From an uncultured Pseudorhodoferax sp. (lineage in GTDB: Bacteria; Pseudomonadota; Gammaproteobacteria; Burkholderiales; Burkholderiaceae), in contig CAJYRH010000589.1 of NCBI GenBank assembly GCA_913776795.1, positions 1 to 12,911 of the forward strand: a stretch of DNA of 12,911 nucleotides, given 5' to 3'. How positions within the stretch are numbered: position 1 is the first letter of the stretch; each line of letters starts with the position of its first letter. The notes beneath the pieces are model-generated. The model searched no databases. It saw nothing but the letters and a program-made list of their open reading frames with translations, and was not told where the DNA came from. The translations under genes and the position numbers were made by a program. This document shows, one piece after another, positions 7,653 through 12,911 of the stretch.

Positions 7653-8710
7653 GTCGCGCCCTCCAGGCCGATCAGGCTGCGCACCGCGGCGCGGTCCACG
7701 CCGCTGCCGGCGAAGTCGTCGAAGGCGCGGTCGGCCACGCGGATGATGTGGCGGCGGATGAACTCCGCGCCCTCGCGCGCGCCATCCTCGGGGTGCTTGA
7801 GCGCACACTCCCACTCCAGCACGGCCCAGCCCGCGAAGTCGTGCTGCGCCAGCTTCGAGAAGATGGCGCCGAAGTCCACCTGGCCGTCGCCCAGCGAGCG
7901 GAAGCGCCCCGCCCGATCGGCCCAGCCGCTGTAGCCGCCGTAGACGCCCTGGCGGCCGTTCGGCCGGAACTCCGCGTCCTTCACGAGGACGGCCTTGATG
8001 CGCGCGTGGTAGATGTCGATGAAGGCCAGGTAGTCGAGCTGCTGCAGCACGAAGTGACTGGGGTCGTACAGGATGTTGGCGCGCGGGTGGTCGCCCACCG
8101 CTTCAAGGAAGCGCTCGAAGGTCACGCCATCGTGCAGGTCCTCGCCGGGGTGCAGCTCGAAGGCCGCGTCCACGCCGTGCGCGTCGAGCTGGTCCAGGAT
8201 GGGCCGCCAGCGCCGCGCGAGCTCGCCGAAGGCCTCCTCCACCAGTCCCGCCGGCCGCTGCGGCCAAGGGTAAAGGTAGGGCCAGGCCAGCGCGCCCGAG
8301 AACGTGGCCGTGGCCGTGAGGCCCAGCCGCTCGCTAGCCTGGGCGGCCAGGTGCATCTGCCCGATGGCCCACGCGGAGCGCGCGGCCGGCCTGCCGCGCA
8401 CGGCCTCGGGCGCGAAGCCGTCGAACAGCGCGTCGTAGGCCGGGTGCACGGCCACCAGCTGGCCCTGCAGGTGCGTGGACAGCTCGGTGATCGCCAGCCC
8501 GTGCGTCTTCAAGGTGCCTAGGATTTCGTCGCAATAGGTCTGGCTGGCCGCCGCCTTCTCCAGGTCGACGATGTGCGGCGCCGTTGGCAGCTGCACGCCC
8601 TCGTAGCCCAGGCTCTTGGCCCAGGCGCCGAGATGGTCCAGCGTGTCGAACGGCGGCGCGTCGCCCAGGAACTGGGCGAGGAAGATGGCGGGGCCTTTCA
8701 GCGTCTTCAT
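7649..8710 (-). CDS. Sugar isomerase/epimerase, TIM-barrel (AP_endonuc_2 family), with a metal-site substitution
   Basis: A 353-residue protein of the xylose-isomerase-like TIM-barrel superfamily that usually isomerises or epimerises keto-sugars or inosose-type compounds. Family landmarks are YEGVQLPT (36-43), FELHPGEDLHDG (184-195) with metal-ligand candidate Glu185, NILYDPSHFVLQQ (212-224) with Asp216 and His219, VKDAEFRPNGRQG (243-255), and LEWECALKHPEDGAREGAEFI (298-318) with Glu299. The third metal ligand, normally His in '(F/V)HVKDAE', is Leu242 here (codon 7985-7987). The start at 8710 (MKTLKGPAIF) is chosen by family similarity; the frame is open to a GTG at 8737, but those codons lie in a repeat. 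No clear Shine-Dalgarno precedes it. It overlaps the oxidoreductase by 4 nt and probably shares its pathway. Activity is uncertain because of Leu242. Confidence 0.87.
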   Translation of the reverse strand: MKTLKGPAIFLAQFLGDAPPFDTLDHLGAWAKSLGYEGVQLPTAPHIVDLEKAAASQTYCDEILGTLKTHGLAITELSTHLQGQLVAVHPAYDALFDGFAPEAVRGRPAARSAWAIGQMHLAAQASERLGLTATATFSGALAWPYLYPWPQRPAGLVEEAFGELARRWRPILDQLDAHGVDAAFELHPGEDLHDGVTFERFLEAVGDHPRANILYDPSHFVLQQLDYLAFIDIYHARIKAVLVKDAEFRPNGRQGVYGGYSGWADRAGRFRSLGDGQVDFGAIFSKLAQHDFAGWAVLEWECALKHPEDGAREGAEFIRRHIIRVADRAFDDFAGSGVDRAAVRSLIGLEGAT

Positions 8711-8793
8711 CAGTGCCGCCCGGCCGCCCGAAGGCACTGACGCGCCCCCCCGGGGGGCAGCGATACGCGAAGCGATGAGCGTGGGGGTTCCAT
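8710..8793 (-). other. 27-codon bridging mini-ORF inside the spacer repeat
   Basis: An ATG lies 5 nt after the binding-protein stop. It opens a 27-codon frame (MEPPRSSLR..., rich in Pro, Arg and Gly) whose TGA overlaps the epimerase ATG by one base (TGATG). The peptide itself is probably meaningless. Translation through it could, however, deliver terminating ribosomes to the epimerase start, which lacks a good Shine-Dalgarno. No Shine-Dalgarno for the mini-ORF is obvious. It may be only a by-product of the repeat. Confidence 0.3.
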
Positions 8794-8798
8794 GATCT
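8711..8798 (-). repeat. GC-hairpin spacer repeat between binding-protein and epimerase genes
   Basis: This 88-nt spacer contains an almost pure C7/G6 palindrome (GCCCCCC-C-GGGGGGC, 8744-8758) and a 7-nt inverted repeat, CAGTGCC (8711-8717) with GGCACTG (8733-8739), around a GC-rich centre. Read on the minus strand it starts with AACCCCC just after the upstream stop, as does the spacer at 10766-10948. The hairpins could block 3'-5' decay and let the binding-protein mRNA accumulate over downstream genes. I believe similar GC-hairpin spacers are common in Comamonadaceae genomes, but this is recollection and was not checked. Confidence 0.6.
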
Positions 8799-9752
8799 TC
8801 AGAAGGGGCTGTCCGGGTGGTAGAAGTCCTTGGCGTTGTCCTTCGTGATCAGCACCGAGGGAATGATGGTCGTGGCGGGCAGCTTCTCGCCCTTGAGCCG
8901 CGCCTCGGCCGTGAGCTTGATTGCGTCGTAGATGAACTTGGGCGAGTAGCTCACGTCGGCGTCGATGCGCTTGTCCTTGCCGTCCAGGATGGTCTTGACC
9001 ATGCCCTTGGCGCCGGCGCCGCCGAAGACGATCTTGATGTCGTCGCGCTTGGCCTGGTCGATGGCCTTGAGCACGCCCACGGCCATGTCGTCGTCGGCGG
9101 CCCAGATCGCGTCGATCTGCTTGAAGCGCGTGAGGTAGTCCTGCGTGACCTTGAAGGCGTCGTCGCGGTTCCAGTTGGCGTACTTGGCGTCCAGCAGCTT
9201 GATGTCGGGGTGGTTCTTGAGCACGGCGTTGAAGGCGTCCATGCGCTCGTTGTCCAGCGTGGTCGCGATGCCGCGCAGCGCCACGATGTTGCCCTTGCCG
9301 CCCAGCTTCTTGGCGATGTATTCGGCGGGGATCTTGCCGAAGGCCGTGTTGTCGCCCGCGACATAGGCGTCCTGCGCGCTGGTGTCGGTCAGGCCGCGGT
9401 CGACCACGGTCACGTAGGCGCCCTTGGCCTTGACCTGGGCCACCGGCTTGGTCAGCGCGGCCGACTCGAACGGGAACACCACGAGCGCGTTGATCTTGGA
9501 GACGGAAGACAGGTCCTGCAGCTGGTTGACCTGCTCGGGCGCGTTGGCTGCCGTGCGGATCGTGATCTTGAGGTCCTTGTGCTGCTTCTCCAGGTCCTTC
9601 TTGGCCTGGTTGGCCCAGTAGTTGATGCCGCCCATGAAGCTGTGCGTGGCGGCCGGGATGGACACGCCCAGGTGCACCGGTTCGGCGGCCAGGGCGGGCA
9701 ATGCGAAGCTGGCGGCGGCGATGGCCGTCAAGGCGAGGCGTCTGGAAGTCAT
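8799..9752 (-). CDS. RbsB-type periplasmic sugar-binding protein of an ABC importer
   Basis: A 317-residue periplasmic binding protein of the Peripla_BP_4 (ribose/galactose-type) family, the capture subunit of the importer. Residues 1-22 are a Sec signal peptide (MTSRR, hydrophobic core, cleavage after ALA before AEPVHLG). Family segments are INALVVFPFESAAL (87-100), VTVVDRG (114-120), AGDNTAFG (132-139), LRGIATTLDNERMDAF (159-174) and IWAADDDMAVGVLKAI (216-231). In E. coli RbsB the segment VVGFDGTP supplies a ribose-binding Asp; here it reads IVFGGAGAKG (241-250) without that Asp, so the ligand is probably not ribose. The ATG at 9752 follows a strong AAGGAGA (9760-9766). The gene starts 35 nt after the permease stop and is followed by a hairpin repeat, which may raise its level relative to downstream genes, as is useful for binding proteins. 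Confidence 0.92.
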   Translation of the reverse strand: MTSRRLALTAIAAASFALPALAAEPVHLGVSIPAATHSFMGGINYWANQAKKDLEKQHKDLKITIRTAANAPEQVNQLQDLSSVSKINALVVFPFESAALTKPVAQVKAKGAYVTVVDRGLTDTSAQDAYVAGDNTAFGKIPAEYIAKKLGGKGNIVALRGIATTLDNERMDAFNAVLKNHPDIKLLDAKYANWNRDDAFKVTQDYLTRFKQIDAIWAADDDMAVGVLKAIDQAKRDDIKIVFGGAGAKGMVKTILDGKDKRIDADVSYSPKFIYDAIKLTAEARLKGEKLPATTIIPSVLITKDNAKDFYHPDSPF

Positions 9753-9787
9753 GTGGAAGTCTCCTTGGATGTTGCTGGCACAAAAAC

Positions 9788-10765
9788 TCACCGCCGGCCG
9801 CGCTGCAGGAACGCGACGACGATGATCACGAAACCCTGCACCGCCGCGTTCAGGTACACGCTGATGATGCTGGTGAGGTTCAGGATGTTGCTGATGACCG
9901 AGAGCAGCACGGCGCCGACCACGGTGCCGGTGATGCTGCCCGCGCCACCCTTGAGCGCCGTGCCGCCCACGATCACGGCGGCGATGGCCTCCAGCTCCCA
10001 CAGCAGCCCCGTGGTCGGCGAGGCCGAGCCCAGGCGCGGCACGTACAGCAGCGTGGCGATGCCCACGCAGATGCCCAGCAGCATGTAGGTCTGGATCTTC
10101 ACGCGGTCTACCGCCACGGCGGCGTAGCGCGCCACCTGCTCGTTGGAGCCGATGGCCTGCACGTAGCGGCCGTAGGCGGTGCGGTTCAAGATGACGCCGC
10201 CCGCCAGAGCCACCACCAGGAACACCCAGACCGGCACCGGGATGCCCAGCAGGCTGCCGTAGTAGACCGGCGCGTAGAGGTCCGACAGGTCGTTGTCCAG
10301 CGTGATGGCGCCGCCGTCCGCCGCCCAGGTCAGGTAGGCGCGGAAGATGCCCAGCGTGCCCAGCGTCACGATGAAGGGCTCGATGCGGCCCTTGGTGATC
10401 AGCAGCCCGTGCGCCAGCCCGAACACTGCGCCCAACACCACCGCCAGCACGGCACCCAGCACCACGGCCAGCAGCGGCGAGCCCGTGGCTGGCCCCATGG
10501 CATTGATGAAGATGATCACGCAGCCGGCGATCAGCGCGGCCATGGAGCCGACCGACAGGTCGATGCCGCCGGAGATGATCACGAAGCACATGCCCACCGC
10601 GATGATGCCGATGAAGGCCGTGCGCGTGAGCAGGTTCATGGCGTTCTCGGGCGTGGCGAAATCGCTGTTCAGCAAGGTGCCGGCGATGCACAGCAGCACC
10701 AGACCGAGCACAGGCCCCCAGCCTTGCAGATTGCGTTTCGATTTGGAAGCTTCAGACTGGGACAT
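9788..10765 (-). CDS. RbsC-type ABC sugar permease
   Basis: A 325-residue integral inner-membrane permease of the BPD_transp_2 family. After a polar N-terminus ([17 protein letters not shown]) it has about eight to ten hydrophobic segments. The family hallmark [19 protein letters not shown] lies at 57-75, followed by the [18 protein letters not shown] segment (125-142), [17 protein letters not shown] (192-207, cytoplasmic coupling-loop region) and [21 protein letters not shown] (265-285). It forms the membrane channel with the ATPase encoded upstream and receives substrate from the binding protein encoded downstream. The start at 10765 is preferred by family similarity over a GTG at 10819 that lies in the spacer repeat. 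No Shine-Dalgarno is visible before it, which is unusual next to the strong site of the binding-protein gene. Confidence 0.92.
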   Translation of the reverse strand: MSQSEASKSKRNLQGWGPVLGLVLLCIAGTLLNSDFATPENAMNLLTRTAFIGIIAVGMCFVIISGGIDLSVGSMAALIAGCVIIFINAMGPATGSPLLAVVLGAVLAVVLGAVFGLAHGLLITKGRIEPFIVTLGTLGIFRAYLTWAADGGAITLDNDLSDLYAPVYYGSLLGIPVPVWVFLVVALAGGVILNRTAYGRYVQAIGSNEQVARYAAVAVDRVKIQTYMLLGICVGIATLLYVPRLGSASPTTGLLWELEAIAAVIVGGTALKGGAGSITGTVVGAVLLSVISNILNLTSIISVYLNAAVQGFVIIVVAFLQRGRR

Positions 10766-10952
10766 GGGACGGTGCACGGGCTGCCGTGCCAATGAAACAA
10801 AGGGCGTGCAGCCATCCACGGGACTGGAGGCCGCGGAGCAGGCCGTGCCAGCGCAGCCGCGGAGCTGGCTCTGCCAGGCCGCCGGGTGCGCCCCCCTCGC
10901 GCAGCGGAGGGGGGTTGGCGGAGCGCGTAGCGCGGAGACTGGGGGGTTTCAT
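10752..10952 (-). other. 66-codon bridging ORF across the ATPase-permease spacer
   Basis: The ATG overlaps the ATPase stop codon (ATGA) and the frame ends 14 nt inside the permease gene. The predicted peptide ([11 protein letters not shown]...) is low-complexity and rich in Arg, Pro, Leu and Gly, and resembles no family I know. Its beginning resembles the MEPPRSSLR start of the other bridging frame at 8710-8793. It may couple translation of the permease to that of the ATPase, or may simply reflect the coding phase of the repeat. I do not regard the peptide as a functional protein. Confidence 0.25.
10766..10948 (-). repeat. 183-nt GC-hairpin spacer repeat between ATPase and permease genes
   Basis: This spacer is long for an otherwise compact operon. 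It holds a perfect hairpin, CCCCCCTC (10891-10898) and GAGGGGGG (10907-10914) with an 8-nt loop. Alternating CGCG/TAGCGCG stretches lie at about 10920-10935. The near-identical direct repeats GCCGCGGAGCA (10830-10840) and GCCGCGGAGCT (10856-10866) are also present. Like the spacer at 8711-8798 it begins with an AACCCCC run right after the upstream stop, in the minus-strand sense. It is probably a dispersed REP-like intergenic element affecting mRNA stability or read-through. There is no T-run to make the hairpin a standard terminator. Confidence 0.6.
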
Positions 10953-12517
10953 GGTTCTACGCCGGTGGCGTGGGCGATCAGGGTTTCTTCGGTCAGGCCG
11001 TCGGCATCGAGCGTGGCGACGATCCGCCCCGCGCGCACCACGGCCACGCGGTGTGCCAGCCCGATCAGCTCCATCAGTTCGGAGGAGACCACCAGCACGG
11101 CCAGCCCCTCGCGGGCCAGGCGCTGCACGAGCTCGTAGATCTCGCGCTTGGCGCCCACGTCGACACCGCGCGTGGGCTCGTCCAGCACCACGATGCGCGG
11201 GTCCGGGTGCAGCACGCGCGCCAGCGCCAGCTTCTGCTGGTTGCCGCCCGACAGTGCCGAGGCCGGCACGTCGAGCGAGCCGGTGCGGATGCCGAAGGCG
11301 CGCTGCGCCTCCTCGAGCGCGCGGTGCTCGGCGGCTGGATCGAGCCAGGGCTTCGCGTAACGCTGCAGGGCCATCAGCGTGAGGTTCTCGCGCAGGCCCA
11401 TGTGCACGTGCAGGCCACGGCCCTTGCGGTCTTCGCTGAGGTAGGTGAGGCCGGCATCGGCAGCGGCGCGCGGATTCCTGAAGCCGCCATCGCCCGTGAC
11501 GGCCTGGCCGTGCAACCAGACGCGGCCGTGCGCCGGGCGCAGGCCCAGCAGGCCTTCGAACAGCTCGGTGCGGCCGGCGCCGACCAGGCCGGCGAAGCCC
11601 AGGATCTCGCCGGGCCGGACCTCGAAGGTCCAGCCCTGCGCCCAGCCCGGCACGCTGAAGTCCTCGATGCGCAGCGCCAGCGGGCCCTCGGTCGGCCGGG
11701 CATCGCGTACCGGGTACAGGTCGGCGATCTCACGGCCCACCATGAGCCTGGCCATCGCATGGCGCGTGAGGCCCTGCGTGGGCTGCTGCGCGACGAACTG
11801 GCCGTCGCGCATCACGACCACCTCGTCGGTCACGCGCTCCACCTCGTCGAGCTTGTGCGAGATGTAGACGATGGTCACGCCGTCGGCACGCAGCTGCGCG
11901 ATCAGCGCGAACAGGCGCTCGGTCTCGGCGGCGGTCAGCGTCGCTGTGGGCTCGTCCATGATGAGCAGCCGCGCGCGGCGGGCCACGGCCTTGGCGATCT
12001 CCACCAGCTGCTTCTCGGCCACGATCAGGTCACGCACGCGGCGCTCGGGCGGCACGTCCAGGCCGACCTGCGCCAGTGCCGCGGCGGTCTCGCGCGCCAT
12101 CGCGGCATCGTCCAGGAACAGGCCGCGCCTCGGAACTTGAGAACCTCTTCGCCTTGCGGCTCCGATGCTGAACAACTTGGGAGCGGCCCGGCGTTGTTCG
12201 TGCCCCAGGAAGATGTTCTGCGCCACCGTCAGGTCGTCGGCCAGGTTGAATTCCTGGTGGATCAGCACGATGCCCAGCGCCTCGGCATCGCGCGGGCCCT
12301 GGAACGCGCAGTCCTGCCCGTTCACGCGGAGCGTGCCCGAGGTCGGCGCCTCGTAGCCCGACAGGATCTTCATGAGCGTGGACTTGCCCGCGCCGTTCTC
12401 GCCCAGCAGGCCGACCACGCGGCCGGGCTGCAGGCTGAAGGAGATGCCGTGCAGCACCTCGACCGGGCCGAAGGACTTGCGGATGGCGTCGAACGCGACA
12501 CCGACGCTGTTGCTCAT
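10949..12517 (-). CDS. RbsA-type double-ATPase subunit of ABC sugar importer, with in-frame insertion
   Basis: A 522-residue cytoplasmic ATPase with two ABC domains in one chain, powering sugar import. Domain 1 has Walker A GENGAGKST (39-47), Q-loop Gln88 (IHQEFNL), signature LIVAEKQ (164-170), Walker B LLIMDEP (184-190) and switch His221. Domain 2 has the degenerate Walker A GLVGAGRTE (310-318) typical of this family, the segment YLSEDRKGRGL (359-369), signature LSGGNQQK (422-429), Walker B VVLDEPTRGVDVG (443-455) and Ser in place of the switch His (VSSE). It is about 20 residues longer than E. coli RbsA. The excess is a block at residues ~110-130 between NIFLGHEQR and RGLFLDDAAM. Signature 1 has Ile165 instead of Ser. 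The start at 12517 overlaps the ROK stop by 4 nt and is preceded by an AGGGGAG Shine-Dalgarno. The substrate may not be ribose, so no symbol is given. Confidence 0.93.
   Translation of the reverse strand: MSNSVGVAFDAIRKSFGPVEVLHGISFSLQPGRVVGLLGENGAGKSTLMKILSGYEAPTSGTLRVNGQDCAFQGPRDAEALGIVLIHQEFNLADDLTVAQNIFLGHEQRRAAPKLFSIGAARRRGSQVPRRGLFLDDAAMARETAAALAQVGLDVPPERRVRDLIVAEKQLVEIAKAVARRARLLIMDEPTATLTAAETERLFALIAQLRADGVTIVYISHKLDEVERVTDEVVVMRDGQFVAQQPTQGLTRHAMARLMVGREIADLYPVRDARPTEGPLALRIEDFSVPGWAQGWTFEVRPGEILGFAGLVGAGRTELFEGLLGLRPAHGRVWLHGQAVTGDGGFRNPRAAADAGLTYLSEDRKGRGLHVHMGLRENLTLMALQRYAKPWLDPAAEHRALEEAQRAFGIRTGSLDVPASALSGGNQQKLALARVLHPDPRIVVLDEPTRGVDVGAKREIYELVQRLAREGLAVLVVSSELMELIGLAHRVAVVRAGRIVATLDADGLTEETLIAHATGVEP
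12128..12190 (-). other. ~63-nt in-frame insertion (possible miniature repeat element) in the ATPase gene
   Basis: Removing 21 codons here joins CGC to CGCGGCCTG and restores the family-like sequence NIFLGHEQRRGLFLDD, giving the E. coli RbsA spacing (39 instead of 59 residues between FLG and the conserved ...DL before the signature). The insert encodes a basic, low-complexity stretch beginning AAPKLFSIG and ending near SQVPR. Its DNA has somewhat lower GC than its surroundings. Both its halves contain CAAGTT (CTCCCAAGTTG near one end, CTCAAGTTCC near the other). Exact borders are uncertain by a few bases, since only a weak GC-rich similarity flanks it. It falls in the variable helical subdomain after the Q-loop, where an extra loop could be tolerated. 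Confidence 0.55.
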
Positions 12518-12911
12518 GGTGCGACTCCCCTGACACGCAAGGTTTCGCTCATGGCCAGCGCGCCCGCGCCCACCACCCCGCCCTGTGCGCCCAGCGGCGC
12601 GTACTGCACCTCCAGCTGCCGCGTGGACAGCGCCAGCGAACGCTGGTAGACGCTTTGCCGCACGGCCGCCAGGAACAGTGGCCCGATCTGCGTGATGCCG
12701 CCGCCCAGCAGCACGTGCGAGGGGTTGAAGAAGTTGACGACGGCGGCCAGCATCTGCCCGATCAGGTGGCCGGCGTGCTGGATGATGCGGTTGGCCGCGG
12801 CGTCGCCGGTGCGGCTGGCGGCGCCCACGTCCTCGGCACGCAGGCCGCCGTGCTCGGCCAGGGCCGCGGCCAGCGCAGGGCTGTCGCCGGCTTCGGCGGC
12901 CTCGGTCGCCA
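12514..12911 (-). CDS. ROK-family protein (repressor or sugar kinase), C-terminal part
   Basis: Only the last 131 residues are in the window; the frame is open to the window edge, so an internal ATG-like start is not claimed. The segment AANRIIQHAGHLIGQMLAAV followed by VNFFNPSHVLLGGGITQIGPLF is the ROK C-terminal signature (NPxxVxLGGG). It is followed by the usual end APLGAQGGVVGAGALAMSETL. ROK proteins are either NagC/XylR-type repressors with an N-terminal helix-turn-helix or sugar kinases. The deciding N-terminus and the CxCGxxGC zinc motif lie outside. Its position as first visible gene of the sugar-import operon, with a 4-nt overlap to the ATPase, suits either a local repressor or the kinase for the imported sugar. 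I favour the repressor slightly because of the relaxed C-terminal sequence, but this is a guess. Confidence 0.85.
   Translation of the reverse strand, partial: ATEAAEAGDSPALAAALAEHGGLRAEDVGAASRTGDAAANRIIQHAGHLIGQMLAAVVNFFNPSHVLLGGGITQIGPLFLAAVRQSVYQRSLALSTRQLEVQYAPLGAQGGVVGAGALAMSETLRVRGVAP

Noticed and set aside
6480..7934. 484-codon plus-strand open frame opposite the oxidoreductase
   Set aside because: Shadow of the Gfo/Idh gene, with no recognisable domain or ribosome-binding site.
8711..8737. GTG start 9 codons upstream for the epimerase
   Set aside because: These codons are part of the spacer repeat and family similarity begins at MKTLKGP; the start remains moderately uncertain because neither has a clear ribosome-binding site.
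10830..10866. Direct repeats GCCGCGGAGC considered as a CRISPR or operator array
   Set aside because: There are only two copies of ~10 nt, 26 nt apart, in a GC-rich repeat; this is not an array.
10970..12649. Long plus-strand open frame opposite the ABC ATPase and the ROK gene
   Set aside because: Shadow frame with His/Gln/Arg-rich composition and no motifs; the minus strand carries full ABC motifs.
6507..12911. The whole ROK/ABC/epimerase/oxidoreductase cluster as a novel system
   Set aside because: This gene combination is a well-known layout for sugar or polyol use in proteobacteria; only the repeats, the insertion and the active-site changes are unusual.

Overview
This window is very GC-rich throughout (roughly two thirds by eye), with tightly packed genes and frequent ATGA stop/start overlaps. 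The protein sequences look like those of the Burkholderiales, most likely family Comamonadaceae (Variovorax, Acidovorax and relatives). That placement is inferred from protein style, gene order and the GC-hairpin spacer repeats; no search was run. I see no rRNA, tRNA, CRISPR array, transposase, integrase or phage gene.

Layout. (1) Positions 1-1584, plus strand: the 3' part of an aconitase gene (acnA), overlapping by 4 nt a gene for the ribosome-rescue hydrolase ArfB. (2) Positions 1588-3033, minus strand: a secreted alpha/beta-hydrolase lipoprotein, ending 3 nt from arfB. (3) A 233-nt divergent intergenic region with a good sigma70-like promoter leads to a plus-strand two-CBS-domain protein (3267-3854). 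(4) Positions 3868-6450, minus strand: a soluble hybrid sensor kinase (GAF-PAS-GAF-HisKA-HATPase-REC), convergent with the CBS gene. (5) Positions 6507-12911, all minus strand: a carbohydrate uptake and catabolism cluster. In transcription order it holds a ROK-family protein (partial), a double-ATPase ABC protein of the RbsA type, an RbsC-type permease, an RbsB-type periplasmic binding protein, a TIM-barrel sugar isomerase/epimerase and a Gfo/Idh/MocA oxidoreductase.

How the cluster probably works (inference). The binding protein captures a sugar or polyol in the periplasm and the permease/ATPase pair imports it. The NAD(P)-dependent oxidoreductase and the isomerase/epimerase convert it towards central metabolism. 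The ROK protein is either the local repressor or a sugar kinase. The substrate is unknown. The binding protein lacks the Asp of the E. coli RbsB 'GFDG' segment, so ribose is unlikely.

The most unusual features are in this cluster. The ATPase carries an in-frame insertion of about 63 nt (12128-12190) that is absent from E. coli RbsA, resembling a small repeat element tolerated inside a coding sequence. The two longer spacers of the operon (8711-8798 and 10766-10948) hold GC-hairpin repeats. In both, a short open frame beginning M-E/K-P-P runs from the upstream stop codon to the downstream start codon, and neither downstream gene has a clear Shine-Dalgarno. The epimerase has Leu where its family has a metal-binding His, and the first ATPase signature motif has lost its Ser. 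The classic ABC/ROK/Gfo-Idh gene set is not a new system; these repeats and substitutions are the novel part.
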